From positions 1 through 12,680 of the forward strand of contig CAJUMJ010000027.1 in the NCBI GenBank assembly GCA_910587095.1: a DNA stretch of 12,680 bases. The letters are read 5' to 3'. The notes below the pieces were generated by a model, which worked only from the letters and a program-made list of their open reading frames with translations, made no database searches and was not told the DNA's origin. Below are positions 9,201-12,680 of the stretch, in pieces (position 1 is the first letter of the stretch; each line of letters begins with the position of its first letter). The translations under genes and the position numbers were made by a program. The stretch comes from an uncultured Lachnospiraceae bacterium (GTDB lineage: Bacteria; Bacillota; Clostridia; Lachnospirales; Lachnospiraceae).

Positions 9201-11083
9201 GGCGGCAGATCTGCAAGCTTTCCCTGACGACGGAGGAAGGGATCAGCGCGGATATTTCCGGCGATACGGGAAGCGTATCGGAGAGTGTTCCTGCCGGGCA
9301 AAAGAAGGAAATTTCCTTTAAGTACGGCGAGAATGTGACGGTCAGCGTCTCGCAGGTGGAGGACGGCAGCAGCTTTGCCGGGTGGTACGAAGCCGGCGAG
9401 ATGAGGAACAAATACACGACCTACCCTATTTTAATGTCGGAGGATATCGGGCTTGTGGCCAAATCCGAGACGACAAGTTATGAGATGATCGTGGAAGGAA
9501 AACACGTATCCTCCGACTTGCCGGAAGAAAATTATGAAAGCAAGATTCCTTTCGGGGAAAAAAGGACGGTGGGTCTTACGGCGGATAAGGGGTATCATCT
9601 GCCGGATGACATATCCGTGCTTGTGGATGATGAGGAGGTAACGTCCCAAAGCCATATTTATACGAAGGAGACGGACGGCTCTTCTGGAAAAGTGGAGCTT
9701 ACCGTGAAGGGGGATACCCGTCTGGTTCTTGCCGCGGAGCCGAATCGCTACAAGCTGGTTCTCGACGCAAACGGCGGCAAGGTGATGATGGAAGAAAACG
9801 GGCAGGGTGAAAAACAGGCCGAGATGGAGGCGGTGTACGACGCCGCTTACGGCAGTCTGCCCACAGCGAAACGATCGGGTTATACTTTCCTTGGGTGGTT
9901 TGACGGGCCAAAAGGCGGGGAGGAAATTACGGCCGAGACGGTTCATCTGACGGCCGGCGACGCGACGGCATACGCTCATTGGAAAAAGCAGCCGGGAAAG
10001 GATTCCGGAAAGAAAGACCCGGATGGGAAAGAGCCGGGAAAAGAGGAACCGGAAGGAGGAGGATCGGATCAGGACCAGGATGGAGAACCGGAGCCTGTGC
10101 AAGAGAAGGAACCGGAGACGACCCAGCAGCCTGTGTCACCGGAATCTGAGCCAGACGGTATCATTCGGGTTGTGACGGGAGATACGCCTGAGGATGACGG
10201 AGGTTTGGGACGAAAACTGCCCGAAGGAGAAGGGATTGTCCATGTGCCTGCCGTGATGAGAGGCGGTAAGATTGTACCGAAGGACAAAAAAACCTGGCAG
10301 GCGGGCAGGGGAGATATTCACACGGTGGTATTTATCATCATGGACGGCGCGGTGATCGTGCACGTCAACAATGTAGCGGATACGGTATGTCGCGCCGGGG
10401 TAGCGGATACGGCGAATGTGGCAAACGCTGTACTGACCGGAGAAGAAATCAAACGGCTTGTCGCAGGGGATTTCATAGAGATCAGAATTGACGTGGCGCC
10501 TTTGGATGACAGGAGTGCCGGGAAAGACAGTGATCTTGCAAGAGATTGGGTGGCGAGGAAAAACCAGGAGCAGGTGCGGCAGGAGGATGCCGTGCAGGGA
10601 GAGTCTGCAGCGTACGTGATTGACGCATACGTGGATATATCCGTATATATGCGTGTCAATGAGGAGACGTGGCAGGAAATCCATATGACAGACGGCCCGA
10701 TCGAGATGATTTTGGATACGCCCGGGCGGCTGCTGGAATTATCCGGCGATCCGGTATTTTCTGTCCTGCGTATCCATGAGGACGACTGCACGCAGCTAGA
10801 CGACATGGACGGGACGCCGGAGACGATTACGTTTGAGAGCAGCCTGTTCTCCACCTACGCGGTCATGTACACGACCAAAGTCATAGCGCTTTCCGGGACC
10901 GAAATCGCGGAAGACGTAGCGGAAGATACGGCGTTTGTGTGCGGACTCTGCCATTTCTGTCCCACATTTTTGGGGATATGCTGCTTTATCTGGCTCGTTG
11001 GGGTAACAGGGATTATAGTGGCCGTGATTCTGCTCTTTTCCCGGAGAGAATGGAAGAAAGAAAGGGGAGGGAGTGAAAAGTAG
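299..11083 (+). CDS. Giant InlB B-repeat surface protein (3594 aa)
   Basis: This is probably a secreted, membrane-anchored surface protein or adhesin; its ligand is unknown. The start is set by GGAGGAG at 285-291, seven bases before ATG 299. Residues 1-45 form a signal peptide: an Arg/Lys-rich start, a hydrophobic stretch at about 16-33, and a likely cut after ARA (43-45). Residues 51-92 and 435-484 look like two halves of one beta module, separated by acidic and Thr/Glu/Ala low-complexity repeats. After a region of no recognised family (about 490-950) come seven InlB B-repeats (Flg_new type, with F/YDPNGG, GY.F.GW and LYA.W motifs) at about 955-1521. A beta-helix-like Gly/Asn/Thr-rich region follows at about 1527-1985. 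Two more B-repeats lie at 1999-2158, a divergent one at 2314-2346 and a last one at 3151-3228. MucBP-like modules lie at 2546-2628 and 2894-2969. Five 'GYxLPxxI' modules begin near 2396, 2493, 2738, 2835 and 3098. A charged Pro/Glu/Lys linker spans 3229-3285. A membrane-proximal domain (about 3314-3524) ends in FSTYAVMY. The tail has Cys 3548, 3551, 3554, 3561 and 3562, a transmembrane helix (about 3557-3580) and a basic end. There is no C-terminal LPXTG. The family and surface location are fairly sure; the function is inferred. Confidence 0.93.
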   Translation: MDEMYEWLRARRKRRIRIVAALLGVGVLFTSIPQLHLPEYDKARAKEEQIHIIGEFAALPEEVREQTVAFGTSLKELELPDGLEAYMTVKNAENIGGGVKPDEDSEGTPDAPDSDKDDSAGEEGVTDGDTDGNGEDGTGEGDEGAGTEEDAGDGEEGEGGDENAGDGSDGSGEDEDAGEGDDGSGEDEDAGEGDDGSGEDENAGDGSDGSGGEENAGDGSDGSGEDENTGDGDDGSGGEENAGDGDGGEKGAGKESDGSKSVQEYEAKAQVHVVSGTVRLPGYMAKVPEPRIRTIYPVEAAEGAEAGKAFASTEGAETGKAFASAGGAEAGKAFALAEAAGTGAAANGEETEGAADTRTDEAETKAGGKTDDGTGTTEEEAGDGTGTTEEAAGDGTGTTEEAAGNGTGTTEEATDDGTNTAEEETADDGDTGEKGEWAVISGVTWESSPAYDGGTPGTYTFTAVLPEMYELAEGVFLPVITVTVQEEEGVSEMDYVTFSFDEVAPLTTERDAGAEWNVSSDNAGDSYRIRALWKTIDPVSTLASSKYCRNSWVSLKVPGMQDQKYHFDKDMLRNSSRVYKLGEFTLPYTYEDSEEIFPAEVGIYTEVAALTGVFKGELMLQSYNYITGEWVTYHRITMIPHTTDTGGSALASEKWEKLDGMQNWIAYIDIDQNDLYLQYSEDVMVQRSWDMVCMDRFGVVVTEKSKGWSSSWELGKEGGGSYPAQDKLSVTGGMESFTVTAASGTADLDEKPVVYANFSPPEGNSVRYPFPIDVGDFAGAPGRNDCFINYYDDKGLIYSEKTYVPLGYKVKDLRKVDLERELECPVGTEFAGSYTGSDGKTYKPGDEFLVSRSLSLYINTQRKKEVVLKLDGQVDEDGNRTLTENSVVEIVLTDNKMPETAPIPEHVPSNRQFGGWGVWRDGEWYYYYDQDGEAVNKDTELWQDYVLRVAWTYEVDYWFNIGPGAWSYINYMTLTNAYKGLRTPLKETIGDNKLPKTEDEIYRHGYDFMGWTLDGEEFTEDSILPVEKYRYILDANWKAKEMKMTVDANGGTFADGSTSWKREENIVYGDTLGDVEGEFPTPSRPGCQFVGWAYAADAPIRNAIRAKDVLDRTEDFTLYALWSRNDVTIYLDPNGGSFPPGTVTTVKTDRGARVELPYPERPGYAFVYWEDAAGGHGVNPYFVPEDADASYVLKAIWRAGNYKVRFNQNNGIGSMDDKTYTYDIPEELPAGTFTRPGYRFDGWNTKADGSGVSYEDQALVSKLAPEGTFTLYAQWIPLDWSVSFDPNGGFFTAGTTPSKTVKCGSAYGTLPEVGRQQYDFLGWWTSPEGEGRKVEATSVVEEADAAGGNIVLYARWSYADFILSFDLRGGVGSVGCTFADMVGKRKTGILLPKVVPERGAGWQFMGWSRTQDAAAPDAAYEKEKVLAGVTIKPDDTEENITLYAVWENDEPVLEYDANTTDKVTVPVSQVFVNGAAVVSGTEPTRTGFTFQGWALASDGAAVYQPGDTVLSAVSVKLYAVWNAQEAESVQKDGVVECKYKKDGIWHLTTLTDAIEKVPQGGEIIVLKALNSVGDMNLTGTKGYTLNLNGFVLYSNDMTITGSKTITIKNGTLGGGGSMKLSVSGGAKVTVDGVSLGQVEASGSGTSLTLRGETLIMSSSVATMISIKDSATATIEYAEVTTSGVTDAAYAGLIETENADLSIQDGYFWTIRMNGGSSWNPVVRQKGTGRLNLSGGYYCSTHGGTGECTTWWSAGTSNQTLIATEGGVSGSYQNGTDVGIKYPVFGATAVAQDHWFTPGSAGTESAYWGVYEEPGQERKKAINVPKLTNDDYLSGDTRFQLLQKRALCDETVTLGKEGQEAVLDLNDGRFVVSGQDVALSNFVLKNGVLEKTVLAGVKNNVTLKNGTIGGNARIIVDGTMASMQITLENMILEPGATFYLPANNLEGQFKKDYAYAPSKADPNPTPKYFGSTVLKHVDVVEGQNGQYSYVYKACLLDTPKVTFHSNYPKESGKAEITEEKDQALGTAFVLPGSFEAPAGYVLDQWNTEPDGSGSAITDATVYGDATQLDIYAIWRRNSCSVTFYRNDGQWADAASLGVAASATSITWKLPYGSRIGAFPAVTRPGYVLDGWYTEATGGTKVSADTKVTEETTECYARWSASGDIKYTVIHQGNTIEGKTVTFGRQEKSGTLNQSVTIASQVQSIDGYTCTGYTVKSSTNPSGTTGTGTAGSFLILADGSVEVTLTYALNQKQITITAKKEEAGKTAQSAAQVSVNLSGEGKVTPGDTITTNTAGQAFVTYKYGSNVILTAQELPGYTFAGWSGGYTAADKSLRFRMPGEAVNVTALYRQITFRAGKNLTNIEAGAETVQMPGQSAMNLPDEAPQGCTYMLPLTAEEGYEMPESITLRRNGTDSELEDGKAGGGVSYKRSADKKTATFTVSSVDTAFLVTAAGVPKRYTASFLQDQSDRISAKPDTDVQVSHGETFAMTLWAQEGYDLPDADGGTLTVTMGGQTLGEGAYDYDAASGSLCIPGVTGNVTVSASAKTGYSVFEIDYFKQDADGNYSEIPYQTTRFSDKKTGDTVDVLKGGGLDPAYGKAYTGYEFDAAAGNITSGVVTVDGSLTLKIYYKRSEHTVSLEAGNFWEDGTSDTKRFRFGASVELALQERTGYDVRWSAGKVTGEGRKVSFTMPGQDMKVIPVYTKKKFSVLQSGLTHTAFAANTEKYAYYKTAYSAVIEPEEGYALPDGIVVKVSGTELAGDRFTYDPKTGQISVLEEAVTGRIEIIAAGVQGLWQVQVTLKDNISAGGEAILTASPENGTVQTGGLFNTGLTVNDPLYILPDQTKEPDKIQVVMGGQKLTEGDDYFYDRDSGVIRVKDITGDVEITVAPVEVPPTADYQVEHYKENLDGTYTKAQTVRKKGAAVGETVDAEDENEGLLKSYRGFVFDKSVGGTVSFAVVEEDGSTMLKLYYRRQICKLSLTTEEGISADISGDTGSVSESVPAGQKKEISFKYGENVTVSVSQVEDGSSFAGWYEAGEMRNKYTTYPILMSEDIGLVAKSETTSYEMIVEGKHVSSDLPEENYESKIPFGEKRTVGLTADKGYHLPDDISVLVDDEEVTSQSHIYTKETDGSSGKVELTVKGDTRLVLAAEPNRYKLVLDANGGKVMMEENGQGEKQAEMEAVYDAAYGSLPTAKRSGYTFLGWFDGPKGGEEITAETVHLTAGDATAYAHWKKQPGKDSGKKDPDGKEPGKEEPEGGGSDQDQDGEPEPVQEKEPETTQQPVSPESEPDGIIRVVTGDTPEDDGGLGRKLPEGEGIVHVPAVMRGGKIVPKDKKTWQAGRGDIHTVVFIIMDGAVIVHVNNVADTVCRAGVADTANVANAVLTGEEIKRLVAGDFIEIRIDVAPLDDRSAGKDSDLARDWVARKNQEQVRQEDAVQGESAAYVIDAYVDISVYMRVNEETWQEIHMTDGPIEMILDTPGRLLELSGDPVFSVLRIHEDDCTQLDDMDGTPETITFESSLFSTYAVMYTTKVIALSGTEIAEDVAEDTAFVCGLCHFCPTFLGICCFIWLVGVTGIIVAVILLFSRREWKKERGGSEK
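584..593 (+). repeat. G10 homopolymer in coding sequence, candidate phase switch
   Basis: Ten consecutive G encode Gly96-Gly98 and the first base of Val99 of the giant surface protein, between the signal-peptide region and the acidic repeats. Read as given, the frame stays open to 11083. With one G more, or two fewer, the next codons become GGT TAA, so translation stops at once (595-597). With one G fewer, translation stops at TGA 672-674, after about 124 codons. Runs of this length are prone to slippage in replication, which in other bacteria switches surface genes on and off. Homopolymer length is also a common sequencing error, but the long intact ORF supports ten here. Confidence 0.8.
803..1036 (+). 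repeat. 39-bp minisatellite, six tandem copies
   Basis: Six contiguous 39-base units begin at 803, 842, 881, 920, 959 and 998. Units 1 and 2 are identical in protein and nearly so in DNA; the others vary by a few bases. Each encodes 13 residues of the type DGSGEDENAGDGS (residues 169-246), and a partial copy precedes the first. The unit is a multiple of three, so gain or loss of copies keeps the frame and changes only the length of an acidic Gly/Asp/Glu linker. The coding strand is strongly purine-rich here. Confidence 0.95.
1205..1312 (+). repeat. 36-bp minisatellite, three tandem copies
   Basis: Three contiguous 36-base units (1205, 1241, 1277) encode GAEAGKAFASTE-like 12-residue repeats at residues 303-338 of the surface protein. 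The copies differ at a few codons. Composition (Ala, Gly, Lys, Phe) is unlike the acidic repeat before it and the Thr/Glu repeat after it, so it arose as a separate expansion. Confidence 0.9.
1412..1576 (+). repeat. 33-bp minisatellite, five tandem copies
   Basis: Five contiguous 33-base units (1412, 1445, 1478, 1511, 1544) encode DGTGTTEEAAG-like 11-residue repeats at residues 372-426. Units 2 and 3 are identical; the fifth is degenerate. Thr-rich composition suggests an extended stalk or a possible site for surface glycosylation, which is inference only. The unit again preserves the reading frame. Confidence 0.95.
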
Positions 11084-11120
11084 AGGATGAAAACGCGTGA
11101 AAAAGCGGCGGCACAGAGTA

Positions 11121-11149
11121 TTGACAGAATGATGAGCGTTTGCTATGAT
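11121..11149 (+). promoter_or_regulatory. Sigma-A promoter of the riboswitch-dapA unit
   Basis: TTGACA at 11121-11126 is a perfect -35. TATGAT at 11144-11149 is a five-of-six -10, and the spacer is exactly 17 bases. Transcription would start near 11156, about 15 bases before the first stem of the lysine riboswitch. No convincing intrinsic terminator lies between the giant gene's stop (11083) and this promoter, so some read-through from upstream could enter the same leader. Confidence 0.88.
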
Positions 11150-11170
11150 AGTTCTAACATTATATAGTTT

Positions 11171-11333
11171 GATAGAGGTTGCGTTTTCTATCAGTAAGGG
11201 TACGGATGTGGCAGGCACAGGTGAAGTGCCCGGAAAGGAGAAGACGCCGAAAGGAGAGACGGCCTGTAAGTTTTTACCTTGGGCGTACAGTTAAGAGCTG
11301 TATGACTGTCATCGATCACGATGGGGCGCTATC
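11171..11333 (+). promoter_or_regulatory. Lysine riboswitch (L box)
   Basis: This is the 5'-leader aptamer that senses lysine. The conserved L-box blocks are present in order. GATAGAGGTTGCG begins at 11171. An AGTA block near 11193 leads into a stem closed by GGGTAC and GTGCCC. GACGCCGAAAG lies around 11244. A TACAG/CTGTA hairpin (about 11285-11302) is followed by GACTGTCA, and GGGGCGCTATC ends at 11333. Stem P1 is GATAG (11171-11175) with CTATC (11329-11333). The layout matches the well-known B. subtilis lysC leader. It sits between a strong promoter and a terminator, 122 bases before dapA. Lysine binding is expected to favour the terminator and switch dapA off; this comes from family knowledge. 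A specific antiterminator was not resolved by eye. Confidence 0.93.
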
Positions 11334-11357
11334 CGGACTGGAAACAGTGATATTATG

Positions 11358-11386
11358 GAGCTGGCCCTGCGTGGTCAGCTCTTTTT
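11358..11386 (+). terminator. Riboswitch-controlled intrinsic terminator
   Basis: GAGCTGGCC (11358-11366) pairs with GGTCAGCTC (11373-11381): nine base pairs including one G-U, a six-base loop, then TTTTT at 11382-11386. It lies 24 bases after the aptamer and 70 bases before dapA, the place expected for the expression platform of a terminating lysine riboswitch. It would also stop read-through from the giant gene. Confidence 0.93.
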
Positions 11387-11455
11387 CCGCGATAGACAGA
11401 GTGTGAACGGAATCTGTCTGTGCAGCGGCTTGGAGGAAAGCAGAAAGGAGATTAT

Positions 11456-12340
11456 ATGGCAATTTTCAAAGGCGCAGGTGTGGCGATTGTCACCCCGTTT
11501 CACGAGGACGGCAGTATCAATTACGGGAAGTTTGAAGAACTGGTAGAATTTCAGATTGAGGGCGGTACGGACGCCATTATTGTGTGCGGCACCACGGGGG
11601 AATCTTCCACACTGACCCATGAGGAACATCTTGATTTGATCCGCTTTTGCGTGGAGACGGTGAAGGGCAGAGTGCCGGTGGTAGCAGGAACGGGTTCGAA
11701 TTGTACGGATACGGCGGTTTATCTCTCCACGGAGGCGGAAAAGTACGGCGTGGACGGCCTGCTTTTGGTGACGCCTTATTACAACAAGGCGACGCAAAAC
11801 GGCCTTTACGCGCATTTCAAAAAGATTGCGGATTCCGTAAAGCTGCCTGTCATCCTCTACAACGTGCCAAGCCGTACGGGCTGTAATATCCAGCCGCAGA
11901 CGGCGGCGAGACTGTGCACGGAGGTGGAGAACATCGTAGGCATCAAGGAGGCAAGCGGCAACATTTCACAGATCGCGAAACTGATGTCTTTGGCGGGCGA
12001 CAAGGTGGATCTGTATTCCGGAAATGACGATCAGATCGTGCCGATTTTGTCTCTCGGCGGCAAGGGTGTGATTTCCGTGCTGTCCAATGTGGCGCCCGGA
12101 CAGACCCACCAGATTTGTCAGAAATTTTTTGACGGGGATTTGGAGGGCAGCAGGAAGGAACAGCTTCGGGCAATCGAGCTTTGCGACGCGCTTTTTTGCG
12201 AGGTGAATCCGATTCCCGTGAAAGCGGCGCTTAACCTGATGGGGAAGGAAATCGGCGGCCTGCATATGCCTTTGTCGGATATGGAACCGGCAAACGTGGA
12301 GCGGCTCAGAAAGGCGATGCAGGAGTACGGGATTTTGTGA
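11456..12340 (+). CDS. dapA: 4-hydroxy-tetrahydrodipicolinate synthase
   Basis: DapA condenses pyruvate with aspartate semialdehyde, the first committed step toward diaminopimelate (cell wall) and lysine; it is cytosolic. The 294-residue length is normal for the family, an (alpha/beta)8-barrel class I aldolase type. Visible active-site features are the pyruvate-binding CGTTGESSTL loop (Thr46, Thr47), Tyr109 in PYYNK, Tyr135 and Arg140 in YNVPSRTG, the Schiff-base lysine Lys164 in GIKEASGN, and the SGND segment near 187-190. ATG 11456 is chosen because AAAGGAG (11444-11450) lies five bases upstream and the protein then starts MAIFKGAGVAIVTPF like other DapA proteins. An in-frame GTG at 11420 lacks this support. 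The gene is preceded by a lysine riboswitch and followed by its own terminator. It therefore appears to be a one-gene unit, with no dapB next to it in this window. Confidence 0.98.
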   Translation: MAIFKGAGVAIVTPFHEDGSINYGKFEELVEFQIEGGTDAIIVCGTTGESSTLTHEEHLDLIRFCVETVKGRVPVVAGTGSNCTDTAVYLSTEAEKYGVDGLLLVTPYYNKATQNGLYAHFKKIADSVKLPVILYNVPSRTGCNIQPQTAARLCTEVENIVGIKEASGNISQIAKLMSLAGDKVDLYSGNDDQIVPILSLGGKGVISVLSNVAPGQTHQICQKFFDGDLEGSRKEQLRAIELCDALFCEVNPIPVKAALNLMGKEIGGLHMPLSDMEPANVERLRKAMQEYGIL

Positions 12341-12349
12341 CGGATTTGA

Positions 12350-12396
12350 GATTCCGCGCTCCGCGGAGAAGGAGAATGCAAAGCATTCTCGGAATC
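12350..12396 (+). repeat. Three-way-junction-like palindrome cluster
   Basis: Three nested inverted repeats occur. GATTCC (12350-12355) with GGAATC (12391-12396) encloses a perfect 10-base palindrome CTCCGCGGAG (12359-12368) and a hairpin GAGAATGC AAA GCATTCTC (12372-12390). Together they could fold as a three-way junction in the 3' region of the dapA mRNA. The last arm overlaps the 5' arm of the following terminator, so the two folds compete. It may be a dispersed intergenic element; this needs a genome self-comparison. Confidence 0.55.
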
Positions 12397-12420
12397 GGGT
12401 GCGCGGGCACTCGATTTTTT
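12393..12420 (+). terminator. Intrinsic terminator of dapA
   Basis: AATCGGGTGC (12393-12402) pairs with GCACTCGATT (12407-12416), ten base pairs with one G-U and a four-base loop GCGG. The T-run 12415-12420 follows. It lies 52 bases after the dapA stop codon. Confidence 0.85.
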
Positions 12421-12422
12421 AT

Positions 12423-12504
12423 GCGCACGGATGCAAGTGGAAATTTATTGCTGCGCAATATGCATCCGGCGCGGCAAAGTGTCCAAACCCCTCAAGATTG
12501 AGGG
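12423..12504. repeat. Two further intergenic hairpins
   Basis: GCGC-A-CGGATGC (12423-12434) pairs with GCATCCGGCGC (12462-12472) with a single bulged A, enclosing a small ATTGC/GCAAT hairpin (12447-12459). After it, CCCTCA (12489-12494) pairs with TGAGGG (12499-12504) over a four-base loop. Neither is followed by a T-run on either strand. No ORF is present; these look like part of a structured intergenic repeat rather than a gene. Confidence 0.45.
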
Positions 12505-12513
12505 ATAGGGGAG

Positions 12514-12545
12514 TTGACGTGGGCTTGCCCATTTTGTTCTATAAT
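12514..12545 (+). promoter_or_regulatory. Possible orphan promoter between convergent genes
   Basis: TTGACG (12514-12519) precedes a perfect TATAAT (12540-12545), but the spacer is 20 bases, longer than the usual 17. A dyad TGGGC TT GCCCA (12520-12531) sits inside the spacer. Long spacers with an internal dyad are known from MerR-family-controlled promoters, but this dyad is off-centre. No gene follows on the plus strand, so any transcript would be a short RNA running antisense into the convergent gene. Confidence 0.3.
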
Positions 12546-12573
12546 AGGAAATTCCTCCTGCCGGAGGAATCTT

Positions 12574-12601
12574 GAATTAAAATAGCCCGCCGGAGACGGG
12601 C
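12574..12601 (-). terminator. Terminator of the convergent minus-strand gene
   Basis: Read on the minus strand, GCCCG (12601-12597) pairs with CGGGC (12589-12585) over a seven-base loop and is followed by TATTTTAATT. It lies 21 bases beyond the stop codon of the minus-strand gene. The stem is only five base pairs. A second palindrome ATTCCTCC TGCC GGAGGAAT (12551-12570) lies farther on and may back it up. Confidence 0.5.
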
Positions 12602-12621
12602 ACGCTGATAAGACGAATGAT

Positions 12622-12680
12622 TTAGAAGATATAAAAACCTTCTTCAAATTCGTCATCATCAAGGTCATCATCCTCAGTGA
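12622..12680 (-). CDS. Partial 3' end of unknown acidic-tailed protein
   Basis: Minus-strand reading gives TEDDDLDDDEFEEGFYIF followed by TAA at 12624-12622; the rest of the gene lies beyond the window end. It is supported by the strongly acidic, protein-like C-terminus and by a terminator-like hairpin just downstream. Eighteen residues are too few to name a family. It is convergent with dapA. Confidence 0.5.
   Translation of the reverse strand, partial: TEDDDLDDDEFEEGFYIF

Noticed and set aside
11087..11167. 26-codon ORF MKTREKAAAQSIDR... after the giant gene
   Set aside because: It overlaps the strong dapA-leader promoter and has no well-spaced ribosome site; most likely chance.
11420..11455. 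Upstream GTG start for dapA
   Set aside because: The 12 extra residues are not typical of DapA, and the AAAGGAG site fits ATG 11456.

Overview
The window looks like chromosomal DNA from a gut-type Clostridia/Lachnospiraceae bacterium. This is an inference from four things: a moderately GC-rich low-GC-phylum style, strong AGGAG ribosome sites, a Gram-positive giant surface protein built of InlB/Listeria-Bacteroides repeats, and a lysine-riboswitch-controlled dapA. No rRNA, tRNA, CRISPR array or transposase gene is visible.

Layout. Positions 1-298 are a non-coding leader. It holds a ~140-157 bp element with inverted ends flanked by a 10-bp direct repeat, a possible outward promoter, and a separate hairpin just before the gene. 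Positions 299-11083 (+) are one uninterrupted 3594-codon gene for a secreted, membrane-anchored surface protein. Its N-terminal part carries a run of ten G followed by three different in-frame minisatellites (39, 36 and 33 bp units). The rest is ten or so InlB B-repeats, a beta-helix-like central region, MucBP-like and 'GYxLP' modules, a charged linker, an 'FSTYA' membrane-proximal domain and a Cys-rich transmembrane tail without LPXTG. Positions 11084-11455 hold a strong sigma-A promoter, a lysine riboswitch (L box) and its intrinsic terminator. They control dapA (11456-12340), which makes 4-hydroxy-tetrahydrodipicolinate synthase, the first committed enzyme of the lysine/diaminopimelate branch. 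Positions 12341-12621 are a hairpin-rich intergenic stretch with the dapA terminator and other palindromes. The last 59 bases are the 3' end of a convergent minus-strand gene of unknown function.

The two main genes look like independent transcription units: a surface adhesin-like protein and a feedback-regulated lysine/cell-wall biosynthetic gene. The most notable signal is the G10 tract at codons 96-99 of the giant gene. A change of one G either way creates an early stop, so the tract could act as an on/off phase switch, and the assembled copy is in the ON state. The inverted-repeat element upstream may add a second, transcriptional layer, either as an inserted MITE or as an invertible promoter.
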